A DNA stretch of 64,000 bases from Odiellus spinosus. Taxonomy: Eukaryota; Arthropoda; Arachnida; Opiliones; Phalangiidae. Of this stretch, positions 23,360-35,484 are shown in pieces; position 1 is the first letter of the stretch, and each line of letters begins with the position of its first letter. The stretch covers positions 30,875,538 to 30,939,537 of the forward strand of contig OY987225.1 in the NCBI GenBank assembly GCA_963920705.1, written 5' to 3'. The translations under genes and the position numbers were made by a program. The notes beneath the pieces were generated by a model, which saw nothing but the letters and a program-made list of their open reading frames with translations, was not told the origin of the DNA and searched no databases.

Positions 23360-26300
23360 ATGAGTTTCAGCAGCGACGAAGTTAATTTCTTAGTCTATCG
23401 GTATCTTCAGGAATCCGGTAAGGATCATTGAACGTCTATTGATCTTTATCTCTAGCAGAAGCTGATTCTAGAAATTTCATCCTTCCTAGGTTTTTCTCAT
23501 TCTGCGTATACGTTTGGGGTTGAAAGTCATATCAGCCAGTCAAACATCAACGGCGCTTTGGTTCCTCCTGCCGCCTTATTGTCTATTATTCAAAAAGGAC
23601 TTCAGTATACCGAAGCCGAAATCAGTATCGGAGAGGATGGTGCCGAAAGAATGATCGAATCGTTATCTTTAATAGACGCCGTTATGCCTGACGTGGTAGC
23701 TTCCAGACAACAACAAGTTCACAATGCAAAGAACTCTGTCGTTAAAACTGAGACATCCAATACTAACGGAGATGAGAATAGTTCGCATAATTTTAGTAAG
23801 TACTTGTATTTAAATTGGTTTCAGATTCTCTTGGTCCTCTTTGATAACAAATTGATCGGACCAGAGCTTGCGAAATAACAAATAACTATAATTTAAAATT
23901 CACGATCATTTAAGGCAATCACGCTGACAATATGGAAGTAGATGGCAGTGTTGAAATTCCAAGTAGCAAAGCGACGATTCTCAGGGGTCACGAATCCGAA
24001 GTCTTTATTTGCGCTTGGAATCCAACGTCTGATCTTTTAGCATCAGGCTCTGGAGATTCGACAGCTCGTATTTGGAATATGAACGACAATAGTACCAGTC
24101 AAAATCAATTGGTATTGAGGCATTGCATTCAAAAAGGCGGAACCGAAGTTCCCAGCAACAAAGACGTTACCTCTTTAGATTGGAATGTAAGTATACATTT
24201 TTAATTCAAAACTGAAAACTTATTAATTGTTTAAAAAATAAATTATTAAGTATTGTGACTATTAATTAAGGCTTAATCGTTCATTTGTTTTTTTATTCGT
24301 AGTCTGAAGGTTCCTTATTAGCTACAGGCTCTTACGACGGGTATGCGAGAATCTGGGCTACAGACGGACATTTATCAAGCACATTGGGCCAACATAAAGG
24401 TCCCATATTTGCCCTAAAGTGGAATAAAAAAGGAAATTATATTTTAAGCGCCGGCGTTGACAAAGTAATTAATTTGTATCCTTAAAGGGATACGTACTAG
24501 AATCTAGTATCTCTTTAAGAACATCATTAACTTCTAATCAATTAATAATGTTCTTTAGACAACAATAATATGGGATGCCAGTACGGGACAGTGCACTCAA
24601 CAATTTGCGTTTCATTCCGGTAAGAGATTTCAAATTTATCGGAAATCGGTAATTGATTTGAAAACTTAATTGGCTTCGTAACTAAAGCTCCAGCCCTGGA
24701 TGTTGACTGGCAAAGTAACACTAGTTTCGCATCCTGTTCGACTGATCAATGCATTCACGTTTGTAAATTAGGTTTCGATAAACCTCTTAAAACCTTCATG
24801 GGACACACGGTAAAAAAATTTTAAATAAATTAAAATAGGAAAATTAAATCTTAAATATTTTATTTAATTATTTTCTTTAAAGAATGAAGTCAACGCAATT
24901 AAATGGGATCCTCAGGGCCAATTATTAGCTTCCTGCTCAGACGATATGACGCTTAAAGTGAGTTTTAAAATTTAAACTTAAATCGGAAATTAAACAAAAA
25001 GATATGCACTATTATTTAATGCTAGAAAAGTTGCGCAAGTTTCAGCGTATAGTGTCGCCATCTAACTTTCCAGTATGGCCCGTAACCCCATTGCATCATT
25101 TAATTTTTTTCCTATTTGCACGCATCTTTCCAGATTTGGAGTATGAAGCAAGAAACTTGCGTTCACGACTTACAAGCTCACAGCAAAGAAATTTATACCA
25201 TAAAGTGGAGTCCAACAGGTCCAGGAACTAACAATCCCAACATGAACCTCATTTTAGCTAGGTTCGTTAATATTTTCGTCCAAATTCTAAGAATCCAAAC
25301 CTTAATTTTGTTAAATTTTTAGCGCCTCATTTGATTCAACAGTGCGGCTATGGGATGTTGAAAAGGGACAGTCCCTTTATACTTTAACAAAGCATACGGA
25401 ACCAGTTTACAGTGTGGCTTTCAGTCCCGATGGCAAATACCTAGCTAGCGGTTCCTTCGATAAATGCGTTCATATATGGTCAACGCAGGTAAGATTTCTT
25501 AATTGAATTTTATCGCTGATGGTTTTACCAATTGTATTTAAAATAATGTTGGTCAATATCGTAATATTCTTCAGAATTATCGTCCTTAGTTTTACCATAT
25601 TTTTTTTCAATGTAACCAAATGACCAATCAGATCCAAGAGCCAATTACGCGAGGCTTTGTAGACGTAAGATAGTAGAACCCTTATACTATAGAGATCTTG
25701 GTTTAAATTTAAGATTTGATTTAGAAGAAGCAGTTACATTTTTAAAACTATACTCTTCACTATTATGATAATGGGGCCTTTAAATCTTTTATAAACCTAA
25801 TTTTCAAGAAAATCGTATCGTAAATTTAAACCAAGATCTCTATGTTATCGCCTAGATGTCGCCAGGGGTTCTATGACTTTTAGTACCTCATGGGATAGGC
25901 CATAGATAAAATAACTAATGTATATAGATTGGAATCTCAATGCTATAGAAGTGACTCCGCGCGATCGCGGCGATCTTGGTGGTTGGAGCCGAACACTAAA
26001 AACTGGCGAAGTTCACATTACTCCCAAATTCTGCTAGTCGCGAATTTCCCCGCTTCGGCCAAAAAAAAAAAATGTTTTCTATTAAATATTATTTGAGAGG
26101 AGAGAATTTAATCGGCATAAAACATGTTAAAAAAGTTTTACTCTACACGATACGTCAATTTTCAAAAGGTAAAATTTGCAGGGGCAAGAAAAATTTGCAG
26201 GGGAAAGAAAAATTTGCAAGGGCAAGAAAAATTTGTAGGGGAAAGAAAAATTTGCAGGGGCAAGAAAAATTTGCAGGGGCAAGAAAAATTTGCAGGGGCA

Positions 26301-26606
26301 AAATTATTTTACCTTTTGAAAATTGACGGGGGATGTTTTTACTGAAACTTGCGATTTAATTTTTCTGTAAATCGTACCTAAATTTCGTTAAACTTTATTT
26401 TCAGAGTGGCTCGTTAATACATAGTTATAAGGGAACGGGTGGAATATTTGAAGTGTGTTGGAACTCACGCGGGGACAAAGTTGGGGCCAGTGCTTCAGAT
26501 GGATCTGTAAGTTTATTCTCCCTATTATTTAATCATTTAAGTTACGTTAAATGTATCTTTCGTCTTTTTTCCTAAGGTATTTGTTTTGGATTTAAGAAAA
26601 TTGTAG
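23360..26606 (+). CDS. TBL1XR1: TBL1/TBL1XR1 homologue (transducin beta-like, Drosophila ebi)
   Basis: Eleven exons join without a frame break: 23360-23417, 23490-23795, 23915-24186, 24303-24464, 24559-24619, 24688-24809, 24883-24957, 25134-25261, 25323-25488, 26405-26506 and 26577-26606. They give 493 residues, against 514 for human TBL1XR1 as I recall it. The N-terminus [20 protein letters not shown] is the LisH motif, followed by the conserved [15 protein letters not shown] and the [14 protein letters not shown] block. WD40 repeats fill about residue 140 to the end: RIWNM, ARIWAT, TIIWDA, LKIWSM, VRLWDV, VHIWST and the terminal VFVLDLRKL. The family is an exchange factor in the nuclear NCoR/SMRT-HDAC3 corepressor complex, recruiting the ubiquitin/proteasome machinery. 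The start codon is fixed by family alignment. All introns are short except intron 9 (916 bp), which holds two repeats. Very confident. Confidence 0.97.
25675..25875. mobile_element. inverted-repeat element in TBL1 intron 9
   Basis: AGAGATCTTGGTTTAAATTT (25691-25710) is matched exactly in inverse at 25822-25841. Outside the arms, AGAACCC (left) and GGGTTCT (right) continue the symmetry after a short insertion on the right. It looks like a ~200-bp MITE or a relic; no target duplication is clear. Confidence 0.55.
26170..26305 (+). repeat. 19-bp minisatellite in TBL1 intron 9, ~7 copies
   Basis: The unit is GCAGGGGCAAGAAAAATTT, with some copies reading GGGGAAAG or GTAGGGG. It lies about 100 bp upstream of exon 10. 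The two open frames across it are only translated repeat. Confidence 0.85.
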
Positions 26607-26662
26607 GCTTTCTATTCAAAAAATATTTGGTATTTTTAACCCCTTGTTTTACGGATCTTTAT

Positions 26663-26668
26663 AATAAA
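26663..26668 (+). terminator. TBL1 poly(A) signal
   Basis: AATAAA lies 57 bases after the TBL1 stop codon, followed by T-rich sequence. It is the first good signal and marks the left edge of the repeat-filled intergenic region. Confidence 0.65.
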
Positions 26669-27299
26669 GTCCTTTTTACACTAAAGGTTTGCCTTTCGAT
26701 TATATTTTATCAGGTCTTTGTTGTTACAAATTTCGCTCCTTCAAACAGAATTAAACACGCCATCATTTAGCGCAGATTGTCTGGGAATTTTAAGGATATC
26801 GCGCAGCGTCAATGGCTCAACAGTACTTTGTTGAAAACAGCGCATATGAGATAGAAAAATTTGAGGTCAAAATTGTACAAGGTAGGAAATAGAGTACTTG
26901 AACACGGTTGCCACAGGTCAGGGAATATGAAAATGAACCAAAAAAGTCAAGGAATTTAAAGACCTTTCTTTGCCAGGAAATTACAATCATTATCCGCAGA
27001 AAAGATTCTCAGCTGACCGTGTCAGTTGTATAGATTAGAACAAAGATAAATGTGTGCAAAAAGTTTGGCGAACGCAATTATATAAAAATAAAAGGTTAAA
27101 AATTGAGTAGTATTAGCTGAAACGGTTGGAAAATCATTGGAAAAGGTCGGGAAAAACCTGGAAAAGTAAGGGAATTTTAATCTGAAAAAACTGTGGCAAC
27201 CCTGTCGAAAAACTGGAATACTCTGTCGCAATTCCCAAAAAAAAAAAAAAAAACAAGTTTTTCCAGTCAAGTTTTTTTTTCAAATGGTTTTTTATTTTC
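26669..27299. other. intergenic DNA, no gene seen
   Basis: Unique-looking AT-rich sequence between the TBL1 poly(A) signal and the tandem repeats, ending in an A-run near 27236-27252. Nothing is recognised. Confidence 0.5.
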
Positions 27300-27640
27300 A
27301 AGTACCCCTTGCAAAAAAAAAATAAATACACCCCCTGTAAAATAAATAATCCAAAATTTTACAAGGGGTACCCCTTGTAAAAAAAAATAAATACACCGCC
27401 TGTAAAATAAATGATCAAAAATTTTACGAAAGGTACCCATTGTAAAAAAAAATAAATACACCCCCTGTAAAATAAATAATGAAAAATTTTACGAAAGGTA
27501 CCCCTTGTAAAAAAAAATAATACACCCCCTGTAAAATAAATAATCAAAAATTTTACAATGGGTACCCCTTTCAAAAAAAAAATACACCCCCTGTAAAATA
27601 AATAATCAAAAATTTTACAAGGGGTACCCATTGTAAAATT
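27300..27640 (-). repeat. ~67-bp tandem repeat, 5 copies, core in reverse orientation
   Basis: Each unit holds an A-run, AATAAATACACCCCCTGTAA, AAATAATCAAAAATTTTAC and a KpnI-type palindrome CAAGGGGTACCCCTTG or a variant of it. TACACCCCCTGTAAA is the reverse complement of the core of the giant array, so these five units point opposite to the adjacent left arm. The palindrome gives each unit a hairpin. Confidence 0.85.
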
Positions 27641-27647
27641 TTCCAAA

Positions 27648-29195
27648 TCTCAAAAATCTCAATTTTCCAAATCTCAAAAATCTCAATTTGCCAAACCTCA
27701 AAAATCTCAATTTTCCCGAATCTCAAAAATTTCAATTTTCCAAATCTCAAAAATCTCAATTTTCCCGAATCTCAAAAATCTCAATTTTCCCGAATCTTAA
27801 AAATCTCAATTTTCCAAATCTCAAAAATCTCAATTTTCCCGAATCTCAAAAATCTCAATTTTCCAAATCTCAAAAATCTCAATTTTCCAAATCTCAAAAA
27901 TCTCAATTTTCCAAATCTCAAAAATCTCAATTTTCCCGAATCTCAAAAATCTCAATTTTCCAAATCTCAAAAATCTCAATTTTCCAAATCTCAAAAATCT
28001 CAATTTTCCCAAAGCTCAATTTTCTCAAATCTCAATTTTCCCAAATCTCAATTTTATCAAATCTCAATTTTATCAAATCTCAATTTTCCCAAATCTCATT
28101 TTCCCAAATCTCAATTTTCCCAAATCTCAATTTTCCCAAATCTCAATTTTCCCAAATCTCAATTTTCCCAAATCTCAATTTTCCCAAATCTCAATTTTCC
28201 CAAACCTCAATTTTCCCAAATCTCAATTTTCCCAAATCTCAATTTTCCCAAACCTCAATTTTCCCAAACCTCAATTTTCCCAAACCTCAATTTTCCCAAA
28301 CCTCAATTTTCCCAAACCTCAATTTTCCCAAATCTCAATTTTCCCAATCCTCAATTTTCCCAAACCTCAATTTTCCCAAATCTCAATTTTCCCGAATCTC
28401 AAAAATTTCAATTTTCCAAATCTCAAAAATCTCAATTTTCCCGAATCTCAAAAATCTCAATTTTCCCGAATCTCAAAAATCTCAATTTTCCAAATCTCAA
28501 AAATCTCAATTTTCCAAACCTCAAAAATCTCAATTTTCCAAATCTCAAAAATCTCAATTTTCCCGAATCTCAAAAATCTCAATTTTCCAAATCTCAAAAA
28601 TCTCAATTTTACAAATCCCAAAAATCTCAATTTTCCAAATCTCCCAAATCTCAATTTTCCCGAATCTCAAAAATCTCAATTTTCCAAATCTCAAAAATCT
28701 CAATTTTCCAAACCTCAAAAATCTCAATTTTCCAAATCTCAAAAATCTCAATTTTCCCGAATCTCAAAAATCTCAATTTTCCAAATCTCAAAATTCTCAA
28801 TTTTCCCGAATCTTAAAAATCTCAATTTTCCAAATCTCAAAAATCTCAATTTTCCCGAATCTCAAAAATCTCAATTTTCCAAATCTCAAAAATCTCAATT
28901 TTCCAAATCTCAATTTTCCCAAATCTCAATTTTCCGAAGTCTCAATTTTATCAAATCTCAATTTTCCCAAATCTCAATTTTCCCAAATCTCAATTTTCCC
29001 AAATCTCAATTTTCCCAAATCTCAATTTTCCCAAATCTAAATTTTCCCAAATCTCAATTTTCCCAAATCTCAATTTTCCCAAACCTGAATTTTCCCAAAT
29101 CTCAATTTTCCCAAACCTCAATTTTCCCAAACCTCAATTTTCCCAAACCTCAATTTTCCCAAATATCAATTTTCCCAAATCTCAATTTTCCCAAA
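27648..29195 (+). repeat. left-flank minisatellite, 16-bp and 24-bp units
   Basis: Units of about 16 bp (CTCAATTTTCCCAAAT) and about 24 bp (with an extra CTCAAAAAT) alternate in blocks for 1.5 kb. The 450-codon frame across it (27688-29040) is translated repeat, rich in N-F-P-K-S-Q. The unit is related, in reverse complement, to arrays at 49697-50137 and 61855-62415. Confidence 0.9.
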
Positions 29196-29277
29196 GGAAG
29201 AAGGAAGAAGGAAGAAGGAAGAAAAAAGGAAGAAGGAAGAAAAAAGGAAGAAAAAAGAAAAAAGAAAAAAGAAAAAA
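29196..29277 (+). repeat. GAAGAAG-type purine tract
   Basis: About 80 bp of GGAAGAA and AAAAAAG repeats: a homopurine stretch with triplex potential between the two minisatellite types. Confidence 0.8.
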
Positions 29278-30033
29278 TGCAGGGGTTGTATTTATTATTT
29301 ATTTTTTTTTTTACAGGGGGTGTATTTATTTTTTTTTTTTTTACAGGGGGCGTATTTTTTTTTTTTTTTTTTTACAGGGGGTGTATTTATTTTTTTTTTT
29401 TACAGGGGGTGTATTTATTATTTATTTTTTTACAGGGGGTGTATTTATTATTTATTTTTTTTAAAGGGGGTGTATTTATTTTTTTTTACAGGGGGTGTAT
29501 TTATTTATTTTTTTACAGGGGGTGTATTTATTTTTTTACAGGGGGTGTATTTATTATTTATTTTTTTTACAGGGGGTGAATTTATTATTTTTTTTACAGG
29601 GGTTGTATTTATTATTTATTTTTTTTACAGGGTGTGTATTTTTTTTTTTCAGGGGGTGTATTTATTATTTTTTTTACAGGGGGTGTATTTATTATTTTTT
29701 TTTACAGGGGGTGTGTTTATTATTTTTTTTTACAGGGGGTGTATTTATTTATTTTTTTTACAGGGGGTGTATTTATTTTTTTTTACAGGGGGTGTATTTA
29801 TTATTTTTTTTACAGGGGGTGTATTTATTTATTTTTTTTTACAGGGGGTGTATTTTTTTTTTTTTCAGGGGGTGTATTTATTATTTTTTTTACAGGGGGT
29901 GTGTTTATTATTTTTTTTTTACTGGGGGTGTATTTTTTTTTTTTTTTTTTACAGGGGGTGTATTTATAATTTTTTTTCTTTACAGGGGGTGTATTTATTA
30001 TTTTTTTTTTTTTTACAGGGGGTGTATTTATAG
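29278..30033 (+). repeat. poly-T-linker version of the core repeat, ~25 units
   Basis: The core TTTACAGGGGGTGTATTTAT is repeated with T-rich linkers of variable length (units about 26-36 bp). It grades at about 30020 into units in which the T-run is replaced by an ATCGATCGGTCG linker. This looks like the older or alternative form of the giant repeat. Long frames here are translated repeat. Confidence 0.9.
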
Positions 30034-30472
30034 ATCGGTCGTTTTTACAGGGGGTGTATTTATCGATCGGGCGTTTTTACAGGGGGTGTATTTATCGATC
30101 GGTCGTTTTTACAGAGGGTGTATTTATCGATCGGTCGTTTTTACAGGGGGTGTATTTATCGATCGGTCGTTTTTACAGGGGGTGTATTTATCGATCGGTC
30201 GTTTTTACAGGGATTGTATTTATCGATCGGTCGTTTTTACAGGGGGTGTATTTATCGATCGGTCGTTTTTACAGGGGGTGTATTTATCGATCGGTCGATT
30301 TTACAGGGGGTGTATTTAGCGATCGGTCATTTTTACAGGGGGTGTATTTATCGATCGGTCGTTTTTACAGGTGGTGTATTTATCGATCGGTCGTTTTTAC
30401 AGGGGGTGTATTTATCGATCGGTCGTTTTACAGGGGGTGTATTTATCGATCGGTCGTTTTTACAGGCGGTGT

Positions 30473-30512
30473 AAAACTCCCCTCCCCTCCCCAACTCCCC
30501 TCCCCTCCCCTC
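30473..30512 (+). repeat. C-rich linker replacing a CGATCG linker, first site
   Basis: Between two cores, a CTCCCCTCCCC run replaces the ATCGATCGG linker. A second such insert is at about 31455-31502, and a large set, as G-rich DNA on the + strand, is at 47297-48676. The G-rich complement can form quadruplexes. Confidence 0.85.
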
Positions 30513-31454
30513 GTTTTTACAGGGGGTGTATTTATCGATCGGTCGTTTTTACAGGGGGTGTATTTATCGATCGGTCGTTTTCACAGGGGGTGTATTTATC
30601 GATCGGTCGTTTTTACAGGGGGTGTTTTTATCGATCGGTCGTTTTTACAGGGGGTGTGTTTATCGATCGGTCGTTTTTACAGGGGGTGTTTTTATCGATC
30701 GGTCGTTTTTACAGGGGGTGTTTTTATCGATCGGTTGTTTTTACAGGGGGTGTTTTTATCGATCGGTCGTTTTTACAGGGGGTGTTTTTATCGATCGGTC
30801 GTTTTTACAGGGGGTGTATTTATCGATCGGTCGTTTTTACAGGGGGTGTATTTATCGATCGGTCGTTTTTACAGGGGGTGTATTTATCGATCGGTCGTTT
30901 TTACAGGGGGTGTATTTATCGATCGGTCGTTTTTACAGGGGGTGTATTTATCGATCGGTCGTTTTTACAGGGGGTGTATTTATCGATCGGTCGTTTTACA
31001 GAGGGTGTATTTATCGATCGGTCGTTTTTACAGGGGGTGTATTTATCGATCGGTCGTTTTTACAGGGGGTGTATTTATCGATCGGTCGTTTTTACAGGGA
31101 TTGTATTTATCGATCGGTCGTGTTTACAGGGGGTGTATTTATCGATCGGTCGTTTTTACAGGGGGTGTATTTATCGATCGGTCGTTTTTACAGGGGGTGT
31201 ATTTATCGATCGGTCGTTTTTACAGGAGGTGTATTTATCGATCGGTCGTTTTTAAGGGGGTGTATTTATCGATCGGTCGTTTTACAGGGGGTGTATTTAT
31301 CGATCGGTCGTTTTTACAGGGGGTGTATTTAGCGATCGGTCGTTTTTACAGGGGGTGTATTTATCGTTCGGTCGTTTTTACAGCGGGTGTATTTATCGAT
31401 CGGTCGTTTTTACAGGGGGTGTATTTATCGATCGGTCGTTTTTACAGGCGGTGT

Positions 31455-31502
31455 ATAACTCCCCTCCCGTCCCCCCCTCTCCAACTCCCCTCCCCTCCCC
31501 TC
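31455..31502 (+). repeat. C-rich linker, second site in the left arm
   Basis: CTCCCCTCCC-type runs sit between cores about 980 bp after the first site. The following 300 bp match those after the first site nearly base for base, so the linker moved with a segmental duplication. Confidence 0.85.
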
Positions 31503-34500
31503 GTTTTTACAGGGGGTGTATTTATCGATCGGTCGTTTTTACAGGGGGTGTATTTATCGATCGGTCGTTTTCACAGGGGGTGTATTTATCGATCGGTCGT
31601 TTTTACAGGGGGTGTTTTTATCGATCGGTCGTTTTTACAGGGGGTGTGTTTATCGATCGGTCGTTTTTATAGGGGGTGTTTTTATCGATCGGTCGTTTTT
31701 ACAGGGGGTGTTTTTATCGATCGGTTGTTTTTACAGGGGGTGTTTTTATCGATCGGGCGTTTATACAGGGGGTGTTTTTATCGATCGGTCGTTTTTACAG
31801 GGTGTGTATTTATCGATCGGTCGTTTTTACAGGGGGTGTATTTATCGATCGGTCGTTTTTACAGGGGGTGTATTTATCGATCGGTCGTTTTTACAGGGGG
31901 TGTATTTATCGATCGGTCGTTTTTACAGGGGGTGTATTTATCGATCGGTCGTTTTTACAGGGGGTGTATTTATCGATCGGTCGTTTTTACAGGGGGTGTA
32001 TTTATCGATCGGTCGTTTTTACAGGGGGTGTGTTTATCGATCGGTCGTTTTTACAGGGGGTGTTTTTATCGATCGGTCGTTTTTACAGCGGGTGTTTTTA
32101 TCGATCGGTTGTTTTTACAGGGGTGTTTTTATCGATCGGGCGTTTTTACAGGGGGTGTTTTTATCGATCGGGCGTTTTTACAGGGGGTGTTTTTATCGAT
32201 CGGTCGTTTTTACAGGGGGTGTATTTATCGATCGGTCGTTTTTACAGGGGGTGTATTTATCGATCGGTCGTTTTTACAGGGGGTGTATTTATCGATCGGT
32301 CGTTTTTACAGGGGGTGTATTTATCGATCGGTCGTTTTTACAGGGGAGTGTTTTTATCGATCGGTCGTTTTTACAGGGGGTGTTTTTATCGATCGGTCGT
32401 TTTTACAGGGGGTGTATTTATCGATCGGTCGTTTTTCCAGGGGGTATTTTTATCGATCGGTCGTTTTTACAGGGGGGTTTTTATCGATCGGGCGTTTTTA
32501 CAGGGGGTGTTTTTATCGATCGGGCGTTTTTACAGGGGGGTGTTTTTATCGATCGGTCGTTTTTACAGGGGGTGTATTTATCGATCGGTCGTTTTTACAG
32601 GGGGTGTATTTATCGATCGGTCGTTTTTACAGGGGGTGTATTTATCGATCGGTCGTTTTTACAGGGGGTGTATTTATCGATCGGTCGTTTTTACAGGGGG
32701 GTGTTTTTATCGATCGGTCGTTTTTACAAGGGTTGTATTTATCGATCGGTCGTTTTTACAGGGGTTGTATTTATCGATCGGTCGTTTTTACAGGGGGTGT
32801 TTTTATCGATCGGTCGTTTTTACAGGGGGTGTTTTTATCGATCGGTCGTTTTTACAGGGGGTGTATTTATCGATCGGTCGTTTTTACAGGGGGTGTATAT
32901 ATCGATCGGTCGTTTTTACAGGGGGTGTATTTATCGATCGGTCGTTTTACAGGGGGTGTATTTATCGATCGGTCGTTTTTACAGGGGGTGTATTTATCGA
33001 TCGGTCGTTTTTACAGGGGGTGTTTTTATCGATCGGTCGTTTTTACAGGGGGTGTTTTTATCGATCGGTCGTTTTTACAGGGGGTGTTTTTATCGATCGG
33101 TCGTTTTTACAGGGGGTGTATTTATCGATCGGTCGTTTTTACAGGGGTGTATTTATCGATCGGTCGTTTTTACAGGGGGTGTATTTATCGATCGGTCGTT
33201 TTTACAGGGGGTGTATTTATCGATCGGTCGTTTTTACAGGGCGTGGATTTATCGATCGGTCGTTTTTACAGGGGGTGTATTTATCGATCGGTCGTTTTTA
33301 CAGGGGGTGTATTTATCGATCGGTCGTTTTTACAGGGGGTGTATTTATCGATCGGTCGTTTTCACAGGGGGTGTATTTATCGATCGGTTGTTTTTACAGG
33401 GGGTGTTTTTAACGATCGGTCGTTTTTACAGGGGGTGTTTTTATCGATCGGTCGTTTTTACAGGGGGTGTTTTTATCGATCGGTCGTTTTTACAGGGGGT
33501 GTATTTATCGATCGGTCGTTTTTACAGGGGGTGTATTTATCGATCGGTCGTTTTTACAGGGGGTGTATTTATCGATCGGTCGTTTTTACAGGGGGTGTAT
33601 TTATCGATCGGTCGTTTTTACAGGGGGTGTATTTATCGATCGGTCGTTTTTACAGGGGGTGTATTTATCGATCGGTCGTTTTTACAGGGGGTGTATTTAT
33701 CGATCGGTCGTTTTCACAGGGGGTGTATTTATCGATCGGTCGTTTTTACAGGGGGTGTTTTTATCGATCGATCGTTTTTACAGGGGGTGTTTTTATCGAT
33801 CGGTCGTTTTTACAAGGGGTGTTTTTATCGATCGGTCGTTTTTACAGGGGGTGTATTTATCGATAGGTCGTTTTTACAGGGGGTGTATTTATCGATCGGT
33901 CGTTTTTACAGGGGGTGTATTTATCGATCGGTCATTTTTACAGGGGGTGTATTTATCGATCGGTCGTTTTTACAGGGGGTGTATTTATCGATCGGTCGTT
34001 TTTACAGGGGGTGTATTTATCGATCGGTCGTTTTTACAGGGGGTGTATTTATCGATCGGTCGTTTTTACAGGGGGTGTTTTTATCGATCGGTCGTTTTTA
34101 CAGGGGGTGTTTTTATCGATCGGTCGTTTTTACAGGGGGTGTATTTATCGATCGGTCGTTTTTACAGGGGGTGTTTTTATCGATCGGTCGTTTTTACAGG
34201 GGGTGTGTTTATCGATCGGTCGTTTTTACAGGGGGTGTTTTTATCGATCGGTCGTTTTTATTGGGGGTGTTTTTATTGATCGGTTGTTTTTACAGGGGGT
34301 GTTTTTATCGATCGGGCGTTTTTACAGGGGGTGTTTTTATCGATCGGGCGTTTTTACAGGGGGTGTTTTTATCGATCGGTCGTTTTTACAGGGGGTGTAT
34401 TTATCGATCGGTCGTTTTTACAGGGGGTGTATTTATCGATCGGTGGTTTTTACAGGGGGTGTATTTATCGATCGGCCGTTTTTACAGGGGGTGTATTTAT

Positions 34501-35484
34501 CGATCGGTCGTTTTTACAGGGGGTGTATTTATCGATCGGTCGTTTTCACAGGGGGTGTATTTATCGATCGGTCGTTTTTACAGGGGGTGTATTTATCGAT
34601 CGGTCGTTTTTACAGGGGGTGTGTTTATCGATCGGTCGTTTTTACAGGGGGTGTTTTTGTCAATCGGTCGTTTTTACAGGGGGTGTTTTTATCGATCGGT
34701 CGTTTTTACAGGGGTGTTTTTATCGATCGGGCGTTTTTACAGGGGGTGTTTTTATCGATCGGTCGTTTTTACAGGGGGTGTATTTATCGATCGGTCGTTT
34801 TTACAGGGGGTGTATTTATCGATCGGTCGTTTTGACAGGGGGTGTATTTATCGATCGGTCGTTTTTACAGGGGGTGTATTTATCGATCGGTCGTTTTTAC
34901 AGGGGGGTGTTTTTATCGATCGGTCGTTTTTACAGGGGTGTATTTATCGATCGGTCGTTTTTACAGGGGGTGTATTTATCGATCGGTCGTTTTTACAGGG
35001 GGTGTTTTTATCGATCGGTCGTTTTTACAGGGGGTGTTTTTATCGATCGGGCGTTTTTACAGGGGGTGTTTTTATCGATCGGTCGTTTTTACAGGGGGTG
35101 TATTTATCGATCGGTCGTTTTTACAGGGGGTGTATTTATCGATCGGTCGTTTTTACAGGGGGTGTATTTATCGATCGGTCGTTTTTACAGGGGGTGTATT
35201 TATCGATCGGTCGTTTTTACAGGGGGGTGTTTTTATCGATCGGTCGTTTTTACAGTGGGTGTATTTATCGATCGGTCGTTTTTACAGGGGGTGTATTTAT
35301 CGATCGGTCGTTTTTACAGGGGGTGTTTTTATCGATCGGTCGTTTTTACAGGGGGTGTTTTTATCGATCGGTCGTTTTTACAGGGGGTGTATTTATCGAT
35401 CGGTCGTTTTTACAGGGGGTGTATTTATCGATCGGTCGTTTTTACAGGGGGTGTATTTATCGATCGGTCGTTTTTACAGGGGGT

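Noticed and set aside
27688..29040. 450-codon frame rich in N, F, P, K, S and Q
   Set aside because: It is a translation of the 16/24-bp minisatellite; unit variants show no coding constraint.
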